Shown: piece by piece, positions 14,258-21,831 of the stretch
Layout: every line of letters begins with the position of its first letter
Numbering within the stretch: the stretch's first letter is position 1
Assembly: GCF_002224675.1 (NCBI RefSeq)
Contig: NZ_NMPZ01000001.1
Coordinates: 372,001-436,000 of the forward strand
Length of the DNA stretch: 64,000 bases
Source of the DNA: Segatella copri
Lineage (GTDB): Bacteria; Bacteroidota; Bacteroidia; Bacteroidales; Bacteroidaceae
Reading direction: 5' to 3'
The notes under the pieces: generated by a model
What the model was told of the DNA's origin: nothing
Database searches by the model: none
The model's input: only the letters and a program-made list of their open reading frames with translations
Position numbers and translations under genes: made by a program

Positions 14258-15892
14258 TTAAAACTTGTAACCTACCGTAAGCAGGAGCTGATGGCGATTG
14301 TTATCTACCTTACAAGAAGTAGGGAGATTGTCCAATGTAGCATCATCCTTATTCACATAGCTCATAAACGGATAGAAATCACCCTTCTGGGTAGCATACT
14401 GATAAGCTACATCAATATTCAAGTTCTCGTAGTTGAAACCCACACCGCAGGTAAAGCGATTCATCGCCTTCCAGTTGGTATAATCGGTAGAAGTAGCGAT
14501 ATCTACACCATTGCTGCCAATCGACTGATCACGATAGGCATTCTCTCTGAACATCGGCGATACATAGTTGTAACCGAAACGGAGAGAAAGCATAGAGGTT
14601 GGCTTGATTTCAGCTCCCACCTTCAATGTACTTACGCCCTTCAGATTGGCACGGGTATCTGCATTCATCGCATCATCGCTGCTGCTTGACTCGTAATAAT
14701 CACCCCAGTAGTAATCGTAGTAACCGCCATCCTTCACGCGGTTGTCAATATGATCGTACCAGGCATACTCGTAGGTTGCACCCAGGGCAAGATAATTGCC
14801 CACGGTATGACCCATGCTGACACCCACCTTCCAAGGAGTGTTCAAGCGGAAGTCGTAATCCACAGTCTGTCCCTTATCACCCAATGTGTAGCAAGGCACA
14901 TTGACGATATTGCCAGCTGCATCCTTATCCTGGAAAGTAGCTGGTGCATTTTTGCCATACATACTCAGATCGTGGGCTGCGCTGAGCGAGAGATCGTAGA
15001 ACACCGGAGAATTGACGTAGGCACCGATGCGGAAAGGAGACTCCTCTACCGGACGGAAGATGATACCAGCCTTCACGTCATATCCAGTACCCGTAATCTT
15101 GATCTGCTCGTAGGAATCGCTAAAGTTGCCATCCACCAGATTCTCAGCATAGAGGGAATGACTGTTGTAATGAACATCGTGCAAGCCGACGGTAAGACCG
15201 AGCCATACTCTATTGCCGATAGAACCGCTGATGTTGAAATCGTAGCTGCCGATGTAGCCATGCTGATATTGTCCGAAGAGATAAGACTGGGCTTCGGCGT
15301 AAGACAAGTAGCCATCAGAAGTGAGGTTGAGCAGACCATTCTGATACTTGCCACTATTATCCTTGTAACCGCCAAAGTTTGCATCCACAGAGCTCCATCC
15401 ATCAACACCCTCTGCGTTCTTGGCTGCAGTCAACTTGTTCTGCGAAGCCTTCGTGAGAGAATTGGCTGCGGTAAGGATCTGTCCGAAGTCGGTACTCTTA
15501 TGATAATTGAACGCAAGATTGAGCGCACTGGAGTTTCTCATCTTCGTTGACCAGACTATACCTATCTGATCGAAGGTTGGATGACTCTTCTTGCCGTCGA
15601 AATCGATGGCATACTTGCCAAAGGAAACGCTGTTATCAGCACCGCTCTGGGCGATAACACCAGCAGTGAGGCTGATCTGATTCTTGCGGAAAAGACCCAC
15701 ACCGGCTGGGTTGGTGCTGATGGTGGAGATGTCGGCTCCCAAGGCCTCCATCGCACCACCCATACCTACATAGCGGGCGGTACCCGTGAGTTGGCTGGCT
15801 GCCAACTTGGTATCCTGATAGGTTTCCTGCGCAGCGGCACTCATGGAAGCCACGAGCGCACTGGCAAAAAGTATATGTTTTAAATGATTCAT
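14258..15892 (-). CDS. FadL/OmpP1/TodX family outer-membrane transporter
   Basis: 544 residues with a signal peptide ending MSAAAQ. The FadL N-terminal hatch motif is clear at about 40-65: RYVGMGGAMEALGADISTIS followed by NPAGVGLF (the family's GADxSTxxxNPAG). The remainder alternates strand-like segments and ends YKF, a barrel-closing aromatic. FadL proteins carry hydrophobic molecules such as fatty acids or aromatic compounds across the outer membrane by lateral diffusion; substrate unknown here. It stands 49 bases downstream of the aromatic-rich protein gene and may share its promoter. Confidence 0.88.
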   Translation of the reverse strand: MNHLKHILFASALVASMSAAAQETYQDTKLAASQLTGTARYVGMGGAMEALGADISTISTNPAGVGLFRKNQISLTAGVIAQSGADNSVSFGKYAIDFDGKKSHPTFDQIGIVWSTKMRNSSALNLAFNYHKSTDFGQILTAANSLTKASQNKLTAAKNAEGVDGWSSVDANFGGYKDNSGKYQNGLLNLTSDGYLSYAEAQSYLFGQYQHGYIGSYDFNISGSIGNRVWLGLTVGLHDVHYNSHSLYAENLVDGNFSDSYEQIKITGTGYDVKAGIIFRPVEESPFRIGAYVNSPVFYDLSLSAAHDLSMYGKNAPATFQDKDAAGNIVNVPCYTLGDKGQTVDYDFRLNTPWKVGVSMGHTVGNYLALGATYEYAWYDHIDNRVKDGGYYDYYWGDYYESSSSDDAMNADTRANLKGVSTLKVGAEIKPTSMLSLRFGYNYVSPMFRENAYRDQSIGSNGVDIATSTDYTNWKAMNRFTCGVGFNYENLNIDVAYQYATQKGDFYPFMSYVNKDDATLDNLPTSCKVDNNRHQLLLTVGYKF

Positions 15893-15920
15893 ATTATTTC
15901 TAATTTTAATTGTTTATAAA

Positions 15921-15940
15921 GCTTTTGCCCTTTCAGGGCG
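15921..15940. repeat. Half-unit of the GCCCTGAAAGGGC repeat family
   Basis: GCTTTTGCCCTTTCAGGGCG, a single arm of the nested palindromes found at 27.3, 32.2, 42.0 and 59.7 kb. It lies just behind the stop of the gene at 15942. Confidence 0.8.
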
Positions 15941-15941
15941 T

Positions 15942-16940
15942 TTATCGGCGACCTCCGAAGCTGCCGCCGCCTGAGCGTCCGCCACCTCCAAAGCTGCCAC
16001 CACCGGAATGGCCACCACCGAAGCTGCCACCTCCGCCTACGCTGCCGCCATTACCAAAGCTGCCACTGTTGCCGAAGCTGGAATTATTGCGCGTTCCGAA
16101 GTTGGAGTTGTTGTTGAAAGCATTGTTCTCACGACGCTGACCGAAGCTGCGGTTGGAACCGCTTCTGCGGGTATAGGTATTGTTATTGCCCTGCGATCCG
16201 CCATACACATATCCATGAGAAGCATCGATGCGTCCCGGATTGTTATATCGCTTGCCACCGGCAAAACCGCCATAGCTTACATGCCCAATCATCGGACCAC
16301 CCCAGTACCAAGGGCCATACCAGCCACCCCAGCCATAATACCATGGGTCGTACCAGCCGCCATACCATCCGGCATAGCCATAATACCATGGATCATACCA
16401 AGGATCAAACCATGGGTCGTACCAGCCCGTATAGTAGCCGTAGCGCCAAGGATTGTGCCAGCCCCACATGCGGGAGCGCCAATAGTATGGACCATAACCA
16501 TAGTAGCCATAGAACCAAGGATCGTAGTAGCCATCCCATCGGCTCATTCTGCGGGTATTGCCGAAATCCTCTTCCTCGTTGATATACTTCTGGGCGAAGT
16601 AAGCATCATCGTAGATGCTGTCGGGTGCTACCCCCTTGCCTACATGAAACTGGATGATATCGTTACCGAGTGAATCAGTACCCACTTTCTCGTAATGGCT
16701 CAGGAATCTGCCACCACGGTTGTACTCATCCACATTCCGGTTGCTGCCGCTCCAGAAAAGGGCATAGATACTGTCGCGGCGTGCCTGCTGAGCCTTGTAC
16801 TCACGCAGCAACGCAGCTTTTCTCTCAGCCTTCTCCTTCGCCTCCTTCTTCGGATTGAAGTAGAGGTCGTCGTCCTGTGCCATCGAAGTGAATGGCATTG
16901 CGGCTGCCATCAGGACTGCAAGAAGATACATTTTCTTCAT
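15942..16940 (-). CDS. Secreted low-complexity protein rich in Trp, Tyr, Gly and Asn
   Basis: 332 residues with a signal peptide ending TSMAQ. Residues 20-130 are charged and partly helical. About 135-225 is a run of aromatic-glycine repeats (YDPWYDPWYYGYAGWYGG type). The last 100 residues are Asn/Arg-rich and then GGGSFGGG repeats ending in GGRR. I recognise no domain. The composition suggests a sticky, possibly phase-separating or surface-coating polymer, which is inference. A TATTTTTG -7 box at 16975-16982 lies 34 bases upstream. The run of PWY repeats is also a recombination-prone stretch. Confidence 0.75.
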   Translation of the reverse strand: MKKMYLLAVLMAAAMPFTSMAQDDDLYFNPKKEAKEKAERKAALLREYKAQQARRDSIYALFWSGSNRNVDEYNRGGRFLSHYEKVGTDSLGNDIIQFHVGKGVAPDSIYDDAYFAQKYINEEEDFGNTRRMSRWDGYYDPWFYGYYGYGPYYWRSRMWGWHNPWRYGYYTGWYDPWFDPWYDPWYYGYAGWYGGWYDPWYYGWGGWYGPWYWGGPMIGHVSYGGFAGGKRYNNPGRIDASHGYVYGGSQGNNNTYTRRSGSNRSFGQRRENNAFNNNSNFGTRNNSSFGNSGSFGNGGSVGGGGSFGGGHSGGGSFGGGGRSGGGSFGGRR

Positions 16941-16974
16941 TGTATATTTCTCCTATCTTTTTCTGTTCTTTATG

Positions 16975-16982
16975 CAAAAATA
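16975..16982 (-). promoter_or_regulatory. -7 box of the aromatic-rich protein gene
   Basis: TATTTTTG on the minus strand, 34 bases before the ATG. Confidence 0.5.
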
Positions 16983-17048
16983 CCACTTATTTTGATGCAA
17001 AATTACAGAATTTCCCTAAATAATAGTAGGTTTTCCCCTATTTTTTTA

Positions 17049-17056
17049 TAATTTTG
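17049..17056 (+). promoter_or_regulatory. -7 box of prmA
   Basis: TAATTTTG followed by C, 75 bases before the prmA ATG. Confidence 0.5.
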
Positions 17057-17131
17057 CAGAAGATTTAAAGGATTTCAAACTTTTTAGAACATCCGTAAGC
17101 ATTTTTAGGACAAAATCAATAGAAAAAAGAC

Positions 17132-18004
17132 ATGAAATATTTAGTAGCGACATTCAATATCAAGACATCGGCCGACTTGATGCAAGCCTGCCAGGACTTG
17201 CTCGCCGACGGTGCTGCCGAGGCTGGATTCGAATCGTTTGAAGAAACCGAAACGGGTATGGAGGCATACGTGCAGAAAGACCTCTTCGACAAGGAGGCGC
17301 TGGATGCCTACATCGCCGACTTTCCTATCATGGACACCCAGATAACCTACGACATCCAGGATGCCGAAGACAAGGACTGGAACCAGGAATGGGAGGAGCA
17401 GGGCTTCGACCCTATCTTCGTGGGCGACCAGGTAGTGATCTACGATGCCAAGCATCCGGAACTCTATCCAGACACCAGCGACCGTCCCGACATCATCGAG
17501 ATCGGCATCGAGGCAAAGCTGGCCTTCGGAACCGGCAACCACGAAACTACCCGTATGATCATCGCACAGCTGCTGAAAATGCCTGTCAAGACCAAGCGCA
17601 TACTAGACTGCGGAACGGGTACGGGCATTCTGGGACTCACCGCCTCGAAGCTCGGCGCCAAGGATGTGGTGGGCTACGACATCGACGAATGGAGCGTGGA
17701 GAATGCCAAGCACAATGCCGTACTGAATGGCGTAGATAACATGGAGGTACTCTTCGGAAACAGCAGTGTACTGAACCACGTGAGCGGTGTCTTCGACGTG
17801 GTGATGGCCAACATCAACCGCAACATCCTGCTGGAAGACATGAAACTCTTCCGCAGCGTGATGAATATGGGCGGCACACTGATTCTGAGCGGTTTCTACG
17901 AGGAAGATGTGCCTGTATTGCTGGAGAAGGCAGATGAGCTGGGACTGCACGAGATAACAAGACAGGTAGATAACAACTGGACCTGCCTGGTGCTGGGAGC
18001 GTAA
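17132..18004 (+). CDS. prmA: Ribosomal protein L11 methyltransferase
   Basis: 290 residues. The N-terminal half is the L11-binding domain. The C-terminal half is a class I SAM methyltransferase: LDCGTGTGILGLTASKLGAK (about 153-172) binds SAM, GYDID contacts its ribose, and VMANINRNIL (about 228-237) takes the place of the NPPY-type catalytic loop, the form expected for PrmA, which methylates amino groups of ribosomal protein L11. The GTGNHETT stretch before the SAM motif is also characteristic. It is a single gene with a hairpin terminator after it. Confidence 0.95.
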   Translation: MKYLVATFNIKTSADLMQACQDLLADGAAEAGFESFEETETGMEAYVQKDLFDKEALDAYIADFPIMDTQITYDIQDAEDKDWNQEWEEQGFDPIFVGDQVVIYDAKHPELYPDTSDRPDIIEIGIEAKLAFGTGNHETTRMIIAQLLKMPVKTKRILDCGTGTGILGLTASKLGAKDVVGYDIDEWSVENAKHNAVLNGVDNMEVLFGNSSVLNHVSGVFDVVMANINRNILLEDMKLFRSVMNMGGTLILSGFYEEDVPVLLEKADELGLHEITRQVDNNWTCLVLGA

Positions 18005-18035
18005 AACCAACAATAAAGAATAAAAACAGCAGAAA

Positions 18036-18082
18036 AGAATAAAGCTTGATCTTTCCCCCTTGGAAAAATCAAGCTTTATTCT
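18036..18082. terminator. Bidirectional terminator between prmA and the GH25 gene
   Basis: AGAATAAAGCTTGAT pairs with ATCAAGCTTTATTCT, with an inner TTTCC/GGAAA stem. It is shared by convergent genes and covers the last codons of the lysozyme gene. Confidence 0.8.
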
Positions 18083-18987
18083 TCTTCATCATTATCCCAC
18101 AATTTCTTATCCTTGTCATTGCTGCCGATACAAAGCTGGCGCAGATCGTAGTAGCTGCCGTTGTAGATATCGAAATCCACATAGCCCTTGATGCCCGGAA
18201 GCTTTCCTGCATCCGTATGCTGCCAGAACTTCCACTTGCCCTTGTACTGCACCTTATCTACATAATAATGCGCTATCCAGTAAGGATAGTCATCGAAAAC
18301 GGGTGCGCTGAGATACTGCTCCTTAAACTTGTAATAGGTATAGATGATCGGTTTCACATGATACCTATCCTCTACGATATGCAGCCATGTGAGCACATCG
18401 CGCTGAAAATCCTCTACACTCTTGTCATCGGGCTTATGCTCGATGTCGAGTACGGGCGGAAGATCGCCATCCGTAAGATGCACCTGCTCCAGAAAGTAAT
18501 ACGCCTGTTCGCGAGCCGTAGATTTATTGCTCCAGAAATGATACACGCCACGGATGAATCCATAGTCGCGAGCCTGATTGAAGTTCTCGCGGAAATTCTC
18601 ATCCAGGCTGCTGGAACCCTCGGTACTCTTGATGATGACAAAGCGCACAGGACAACCCTTGATCATCGCATTGTTGAGCTGCTCCCAGTCTATCTTGCCC
18701 TGATAATGAGAGATATCAATGCCATGAATCTCGTAGCCTTCAGGATACACCTCATCGCCATAGAGGGCACGCCATCTGAAACCGGTAGGACCGACGAAGA
18801 AATGATAGAACAGGAAAACATACAGCACTACTACCGCCGTTCCACCAATCCACCATGCCAATCGGGGATAACGCAGAAAAACAGAAGACGAACGCCTTCT
18901 GCCACGAGAGCCCCCACGCCGAGAAGAAGTCTTCCTTCTCGCCACAGTACCCTTTTTTTGTGAAGAAGCCGTTCGTCTTGTTGACAT
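18076..18987 (-). CDS. Membrane-anchored GH25 lysozyme-like muramidase
   Basis: 303 residues. A basic Ser/Arg-rich cytoplasmic tail (1-32) precedes one transmembrane helix (about 35-57). The GH25 TIM barrel starts at GYEIHGIDISHYQGKIDW (about 83-100), where the first catalytic aspartate lies, and PPVLDIEHKP (about 181-190) carries the DxE pair. FVIIKSTEG and YHFW are further conserved strands. GH25 enzymes cut the N-acetylmuramic acid beta-1,4 linkage of peptidoglycan; placement in the periplasm fits wall remodelling or muropeptide use. The gene lies 23 bases upstream of nothing else on its strand; PPi-PFK is behind its start. Confidence 0.9.
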   Translation of the reverse strand: MSTRRTASSQKKGTVARRKTSSRRGGSRGRRRSSSVFLRYPRLAWWIGGTAVVVLYVFLFYHFFVGPTGFRWRALYGDEVYPEGYEIHGIDISHYQGKIDWEQLNNAMIKGCPVRFVIIKSTEGSSSLDENFRENFNQARDYGFIRGVYHFWSNKSTAREQAYYFLEQVHLTDGDLPPVLDIEHKPDDKSVEDFQRDVLTWLHIVEDRYHVKPIIYTYYKFKEQYLSAPVFDDYPYWIAHYYVDKVQYKGKWKFWQHTDAGKLPGIKGYVDFDIYNGSYYDLRQLCIGSNDKDKKLWDNDEEE

Positions 18988-19010
18988 ATAATAATATGAT
19001 TTATTTCTTA

Positions 19011-20660
19011 TTACTTAGCCTGCTCCAACTGGAGAGTCTTTGTGGTCTGATCGCAAACCTCAGATGGACCCCAGTACTGGATAGGACCTGGATATACATA
19101 AGATGTCTCCTTAGCCCACTGCTCACGCTTAGAAGCGAAGAACTTGAATGGAGCACCGTCGAGCTCTACGAGAGCCTTGCGGATAACAGGCTTGTTGGCA
19201 CCGTTACGACGCTCGATGTTCATCATCATTGTGATAGGCACACCACCGGCAATCCACTCTGCTGCAGGAGCAGTTGTGTTCTTGATAACTGACATATAGC
19301 CAGTCTTGCCGTTAGCGATGAGGCGAGAAGCGTTGAAACCGAGTGAGTAGCAGTAGTCAGCATCGTAGTTAGAAGGAGCTGCGCAACGTCCCTCGTAACC
19401 GAAGAAGTGGTGCTGAGCTGAGAACTTACCTACGTACTTACCCTCCTTCTTCCAGGCAGCCAACTTCTCAGCTACCATGCGAGAGAGCAACTTCTCTGTC
19501 TCGATGAGAGAAACCTGTACGTTTCCGTGAGGGTCACGGTCGAGGCAGAGCTGGCGAGCTACGTCAGCTGGCAAAGACTCCAATACAGCGAGGTTGTCCT
19601 TAGCGATGGCACCCTTAACGAATGCAATCTGCTCCTCAGCGCTGGCAAACTCACGGCTCTCACCTGTTGCTGGATCTGTAAGAACCTCGTTCAACTCTGC
19701 GATGAGCTTCTTGATAGCTGGGATGAACTCGATCAAGCCCTCTGGGATGAGAACAGTACCGAAGTTGTTGCCCTCAGCAGCACGGTTGGCTACAGCTGTA
19801 GCGATGTATGTTACAACGTCATCCAATGACATCTCCTTAGCCTCTACCTCCTCAGAAATCAAGCAGATGTTTGGCTGAGTCTGAAGAGCGCACTCAAGAG
19901 CGATGTGAGAAGCTGAACGACCCATCAACTTGATGAAGTGCCAGTACTTGCGTGCAGAGTTACAGTCGCGCTCGATGTTACCGATGAGCTCAGAGTAAGT
20001 CTTGCAGGCTGTATCGAAACCGAAAGAAGTCTCGATCTGCTCGTTCTTCAAGTCACCGTCGATAGTCTTAGGGCAACCGATTACCTGAACGCCATACTTC
20101 TTGGCAGCATAGTACTCAGCGAGAACGCAGGCGTTGGTGTTAGAGTCGTCACCACCGATGATAACGAGTGCCTTGATACCGAGCTCGCGGAGAATCTCGA
20201 TACCCTTCTCAAACTGGTCTTCCTTCTCCAGCTTTGTACGGCCAGAACCGATGATATCGAAACCACCAGTGTTACGGTACTCGTCCATGAGCTCAGGAGT
20301 AATCTCCATATAGTTGTGATCAACGAGACCGCCAGGACCGAGGATGAAGCCATAGAGCTTGTTAGCTGGGTTGAGAGACTTCACGCCATCGAAGAGACCA
20401 GAGATCACGTTGTGACCGCCAGGAGCCTGACCACCAGAAAGGATAACACCTACGTTGAAAGCAGGGAGTTCCTGAGCCTCGCCAGCCTCGAAAGTAATGA
20501 CAGGCATACCGTATGTGTTAGGGAAGAGAGCCTTGATTTCTTCCTGGTTACCTACTGACTGAGTTGCTGCACCCTCAACTGCCTTTACAGGACCCTGAAG
20601 CGCCTTTGGCAACTTTGGCTGATAAGCAGCTCTTGCAATCTGCAATGCACTTTTTTCCAT
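19011..20660 (-). CDS. pfp: Pyrophosphate-dependent 6-phosphofructokinase
   Basis: 549 residues, the long PPi-PFK type. It phosphorylates fructose 6-phosphate with pyrophosphate, reversibly, in glycolysis. Donor specificity can be read: GGDDS ([12 protein letters not shown], about 187-198) has Asp where ATP enzymes have Gly, and PKTIDGDL carries the lysine that replaces the ATP-pocket glycine. IDGDL also holds the catalytic Asp. [13 protein letters not shown] follows as the sugar-phosphate site. Start ATG 20660 is well placed behind a TAAATTTG promoter. It uses a restricted codon set typical of highly expressed genes here. Confidence 0.96.
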   Translation of the reverse strand: MEKSALQIARAAYQPKLPKALQGPVKAVEGAATQSVGNQEEIKALFPNTYGMPVITFEAGEAQELPAFNVGVILSGGQAPGGHNVISGLFDGVKSLNPANKLYGFILGPGGLVDHNYMEITPELMDEYRNTGGFDIIGSGRTKLEKEDQFEKGIEILRELGIKALVIIGGDDSNTNACVLAEYYAAKKYGVQVIGCPKTIDGDLKNEQIETSFGFDTACKTYSELIGNIERDCNSARKYWHFIKLMGRSASHIALECALQTQPNICLISEEVEAKEMSLDDVVTYIATAVANRAAEGNNFGTVLIPEGLIEFIPAIKKLIAELNEVLTDPATGESREFASAEEQIAFVKGAIAKDNLAVLESLPADVARQLCLDRDPHGNVQVSLIETEKLLSRMVAEKLAAWKKEGKYVGKFSAQHHFFGYEGRCAAPSNYDADYCYSLGFNASRLIANGKTGYMSVIKNTTAPAAEWIAGGVPITMMMNIERRNGANKPVIRKALVELDGAPFKFFASKREQWAKETSYVYPGPIQYWGPSEVCDQTTKTLQLEQAK

Positions 20661-20705
20661 AATTCTTTTATTAATATTTAATTAGTTGAAACTTCAAAAA
20701 CACTG

Positions 20706-20713
20706 CAAATTTA
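20706..20713 (-). promoter_or_regulatory. -7 box of pfp
   Basis: TAAATTTG followed by C on the minus strand, 45 bases before the ATG. Confidence 0.55.
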
Positions 20714-20807
20714 AGGTTTTTCTACGAGATACGGAAAGAAAAATGCTAAAAATGAGTTAATATCGATATTTTTTTTGATTTTCTATTGCTTTTCCAAAGA
20801 AAATGAT

Positions 20808-20815
20808 TATCTTTG
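20808..20815 (+). promoter_or_regulatory. -7 box of the 90-residue protein gene
   Basis: TATCTTTG on the plus strand, 42 bases before the ATG at 20858. It is divergent from the pfp promoter. Confidence 0.6.
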
Positions 20816-20857
20816 AGCCAATGTTTTTAACCAATTATTAATTTAGAAATAAGAATT

Positions 20858-21130
20858 ATGGCTAGCAAAAGAGATTTAAAACGCACTATCAACTACATTA
20901 CCAGCGAGCTTTTCGCTGAGACTGTAGCTGCGTCTTTGTACAATGGAAACCCTTCTCAGGAGGACGTAGATGGCATCCTTTCATCTATCGTAATGGTCAA
21001 TAGCGACTTCATCAAGCGCGTTTCTCACCCAGAGCCAGGCATGAAGCCAGGTACATACTATCAGAACCTGATTCGTGACTTCAACAAGCAGGTGAGCGAG
21101 ATTATCGACCAGATCTCCAACATGGGATAA
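20858..21130 (+). CDS. Conserved-looking 90-residue helical protein, function unknown
   Basis: 90 residues, soluble, mostly helical, no signal peptide. It opens MASKRDLKRTINYITSELFA and ends in a helix (FNKQVSEIIDQISNMG). The opening KRDLKRxINxI is familiar from Bacteroidota hypothetical proteins, but I know of no function. Good promoter, codon use like the highly expressed neighbours and clean spacing (67 bases to the acyltransferase) support a real gene. It could form a unit with the downstream acyltransferase. Confidence 0.75.
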   Translation: MASKRDLKRTINYITSELFAETVAASLYNGNPSQEDVDGILSSIVMVNSDFIKRVSHPEPGMKPGTYYQNLIRDFNKQVSEIIDQISNMG

Positions 21131-21197
21131 GCCCCGGAAAACGGAGAAGAACATCCATTATACCTATATAATATATAGATAACAGATAAAAAAAGCA

Positions 21198-21755
21198 ATG
21201 ATCAAGGACATCTGTCAGTGGATATTATACAAGCGAATGGGATGGAAGAAGGAAATAACCATCGACTTTCCCAAGAAGTACATCATCTGTCTTGCACCAC
21301 ACACCAGCAACTGGGACTTCCTGATAGGACAGCTCTACTCCAGAGCTGAGAACATCAAGAGCAATTTCCTGATGAAGAAGGAATGGTTCTTCTGGCCGCT
21401 GGGACCTATCTTCAGAAAGATGGGAGGCGTACCGGTGTGGAGAAGCAAGCATACCAGCATGACCGACAACCTGGCCGAAGAGGCTAAGAAGCGCGAGAGT
21501 TTCGGTCTCTGCATCACTCCGGAAGGTACCCGCTCGCTCAACCCGGAATGGAAGAAGGGATTCTATTTCATCGCCCTCAAGGCAGGCATCCCTATCCTAC
21601 TCTACGGCGTGGATTACGAGAAGAAGGTGATACAGTGTACCAAGATGATCATCCCTTCGGGTGATGTGGAGAAGGACATGCGCGAAATCAAGCTGTACTT
21701 CAAGGATTTCAAGGGAAAGAAACCTGAGAAATTCTCCATTGGAAATATCGACTGA
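21198..21755 (+). CDS. PlsC-like 1-acylglycerol-3-phosphate acyltransferase family protein
   Basis: 185 residues, shorter than typical PlsC (about 240) but with both main motifs: HTSNWD (His35-Asp40, the HX4D catalytic pair) and TPEGTRS (about 112-118, the EGTR acceptor-binding motif), followed by GFYFIALKAGIPILL. Short members of this family acylate lysophosphatidate or related lipids on the cytoplasmic side of the membrane. Which acyl chain or acceptor is used cannot be told. A 12-bp-arm palindrome follows the stop by 21 bases. Confidence 0.85.
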   Translation: MIKDICQWILYKRMGWKKEITIDFPKKYIICLAPHTSNWDFLIGQLYSRAENIKSNFLMKKEWFFWPLGPIFRKMGGVPVWRSKHTSMTDNLAEEAKKRESFGLCITPEGTRSLNPEWKKGFYFIALKAGIPILLYGVDYEKKVIQCTKMIIPSGDVEKDMREIKLYFKDFKGKKPEKFSIGNID

Positions 21756-21776
21756 CAAGCAAAAAGACAAGAAGGA

Positions 21777-21813
21777 TGTGTCATAAGTCCAGATAATGGC
21801 AACTTATGACACA
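21777..21813. repeat. 12-bp-arm palindrome (TGTGTCATAAGT)
   Basis: TGTGTCATAAGT (21777-21788) and ACTTATGACACA (21802-21813) around a 13-base loop. No T tract follows, so it is a poor intrinsic terminator. The right arm plus CCCTC matches, on the other strand, GAGGGTGTGTCATAA at 27271-27285, which suggests a dispersed repeat. It ends 18 bases before the next start codon. Confidence 0.65.
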
Positions 21814-21831
21814 CCCTCATCATAGAAGAAC

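Noticed and set aside
14120..14689. 189-codon plus-strand frame over the FadL gene end
   Set aside because: It runs antisense through the FadL-like gene and through the promoter of the small unit.
18046..18963. 305-codon plus-strand frame opposite the GH25 gene
   Set aside because: Antisense of a gene with intact GH25 catalytic residues.
21777..21813. Intrinsic terminator before the amidase gene
   Set aside because: The stem is good but there is no T run on either strand; kept as a repeat only.
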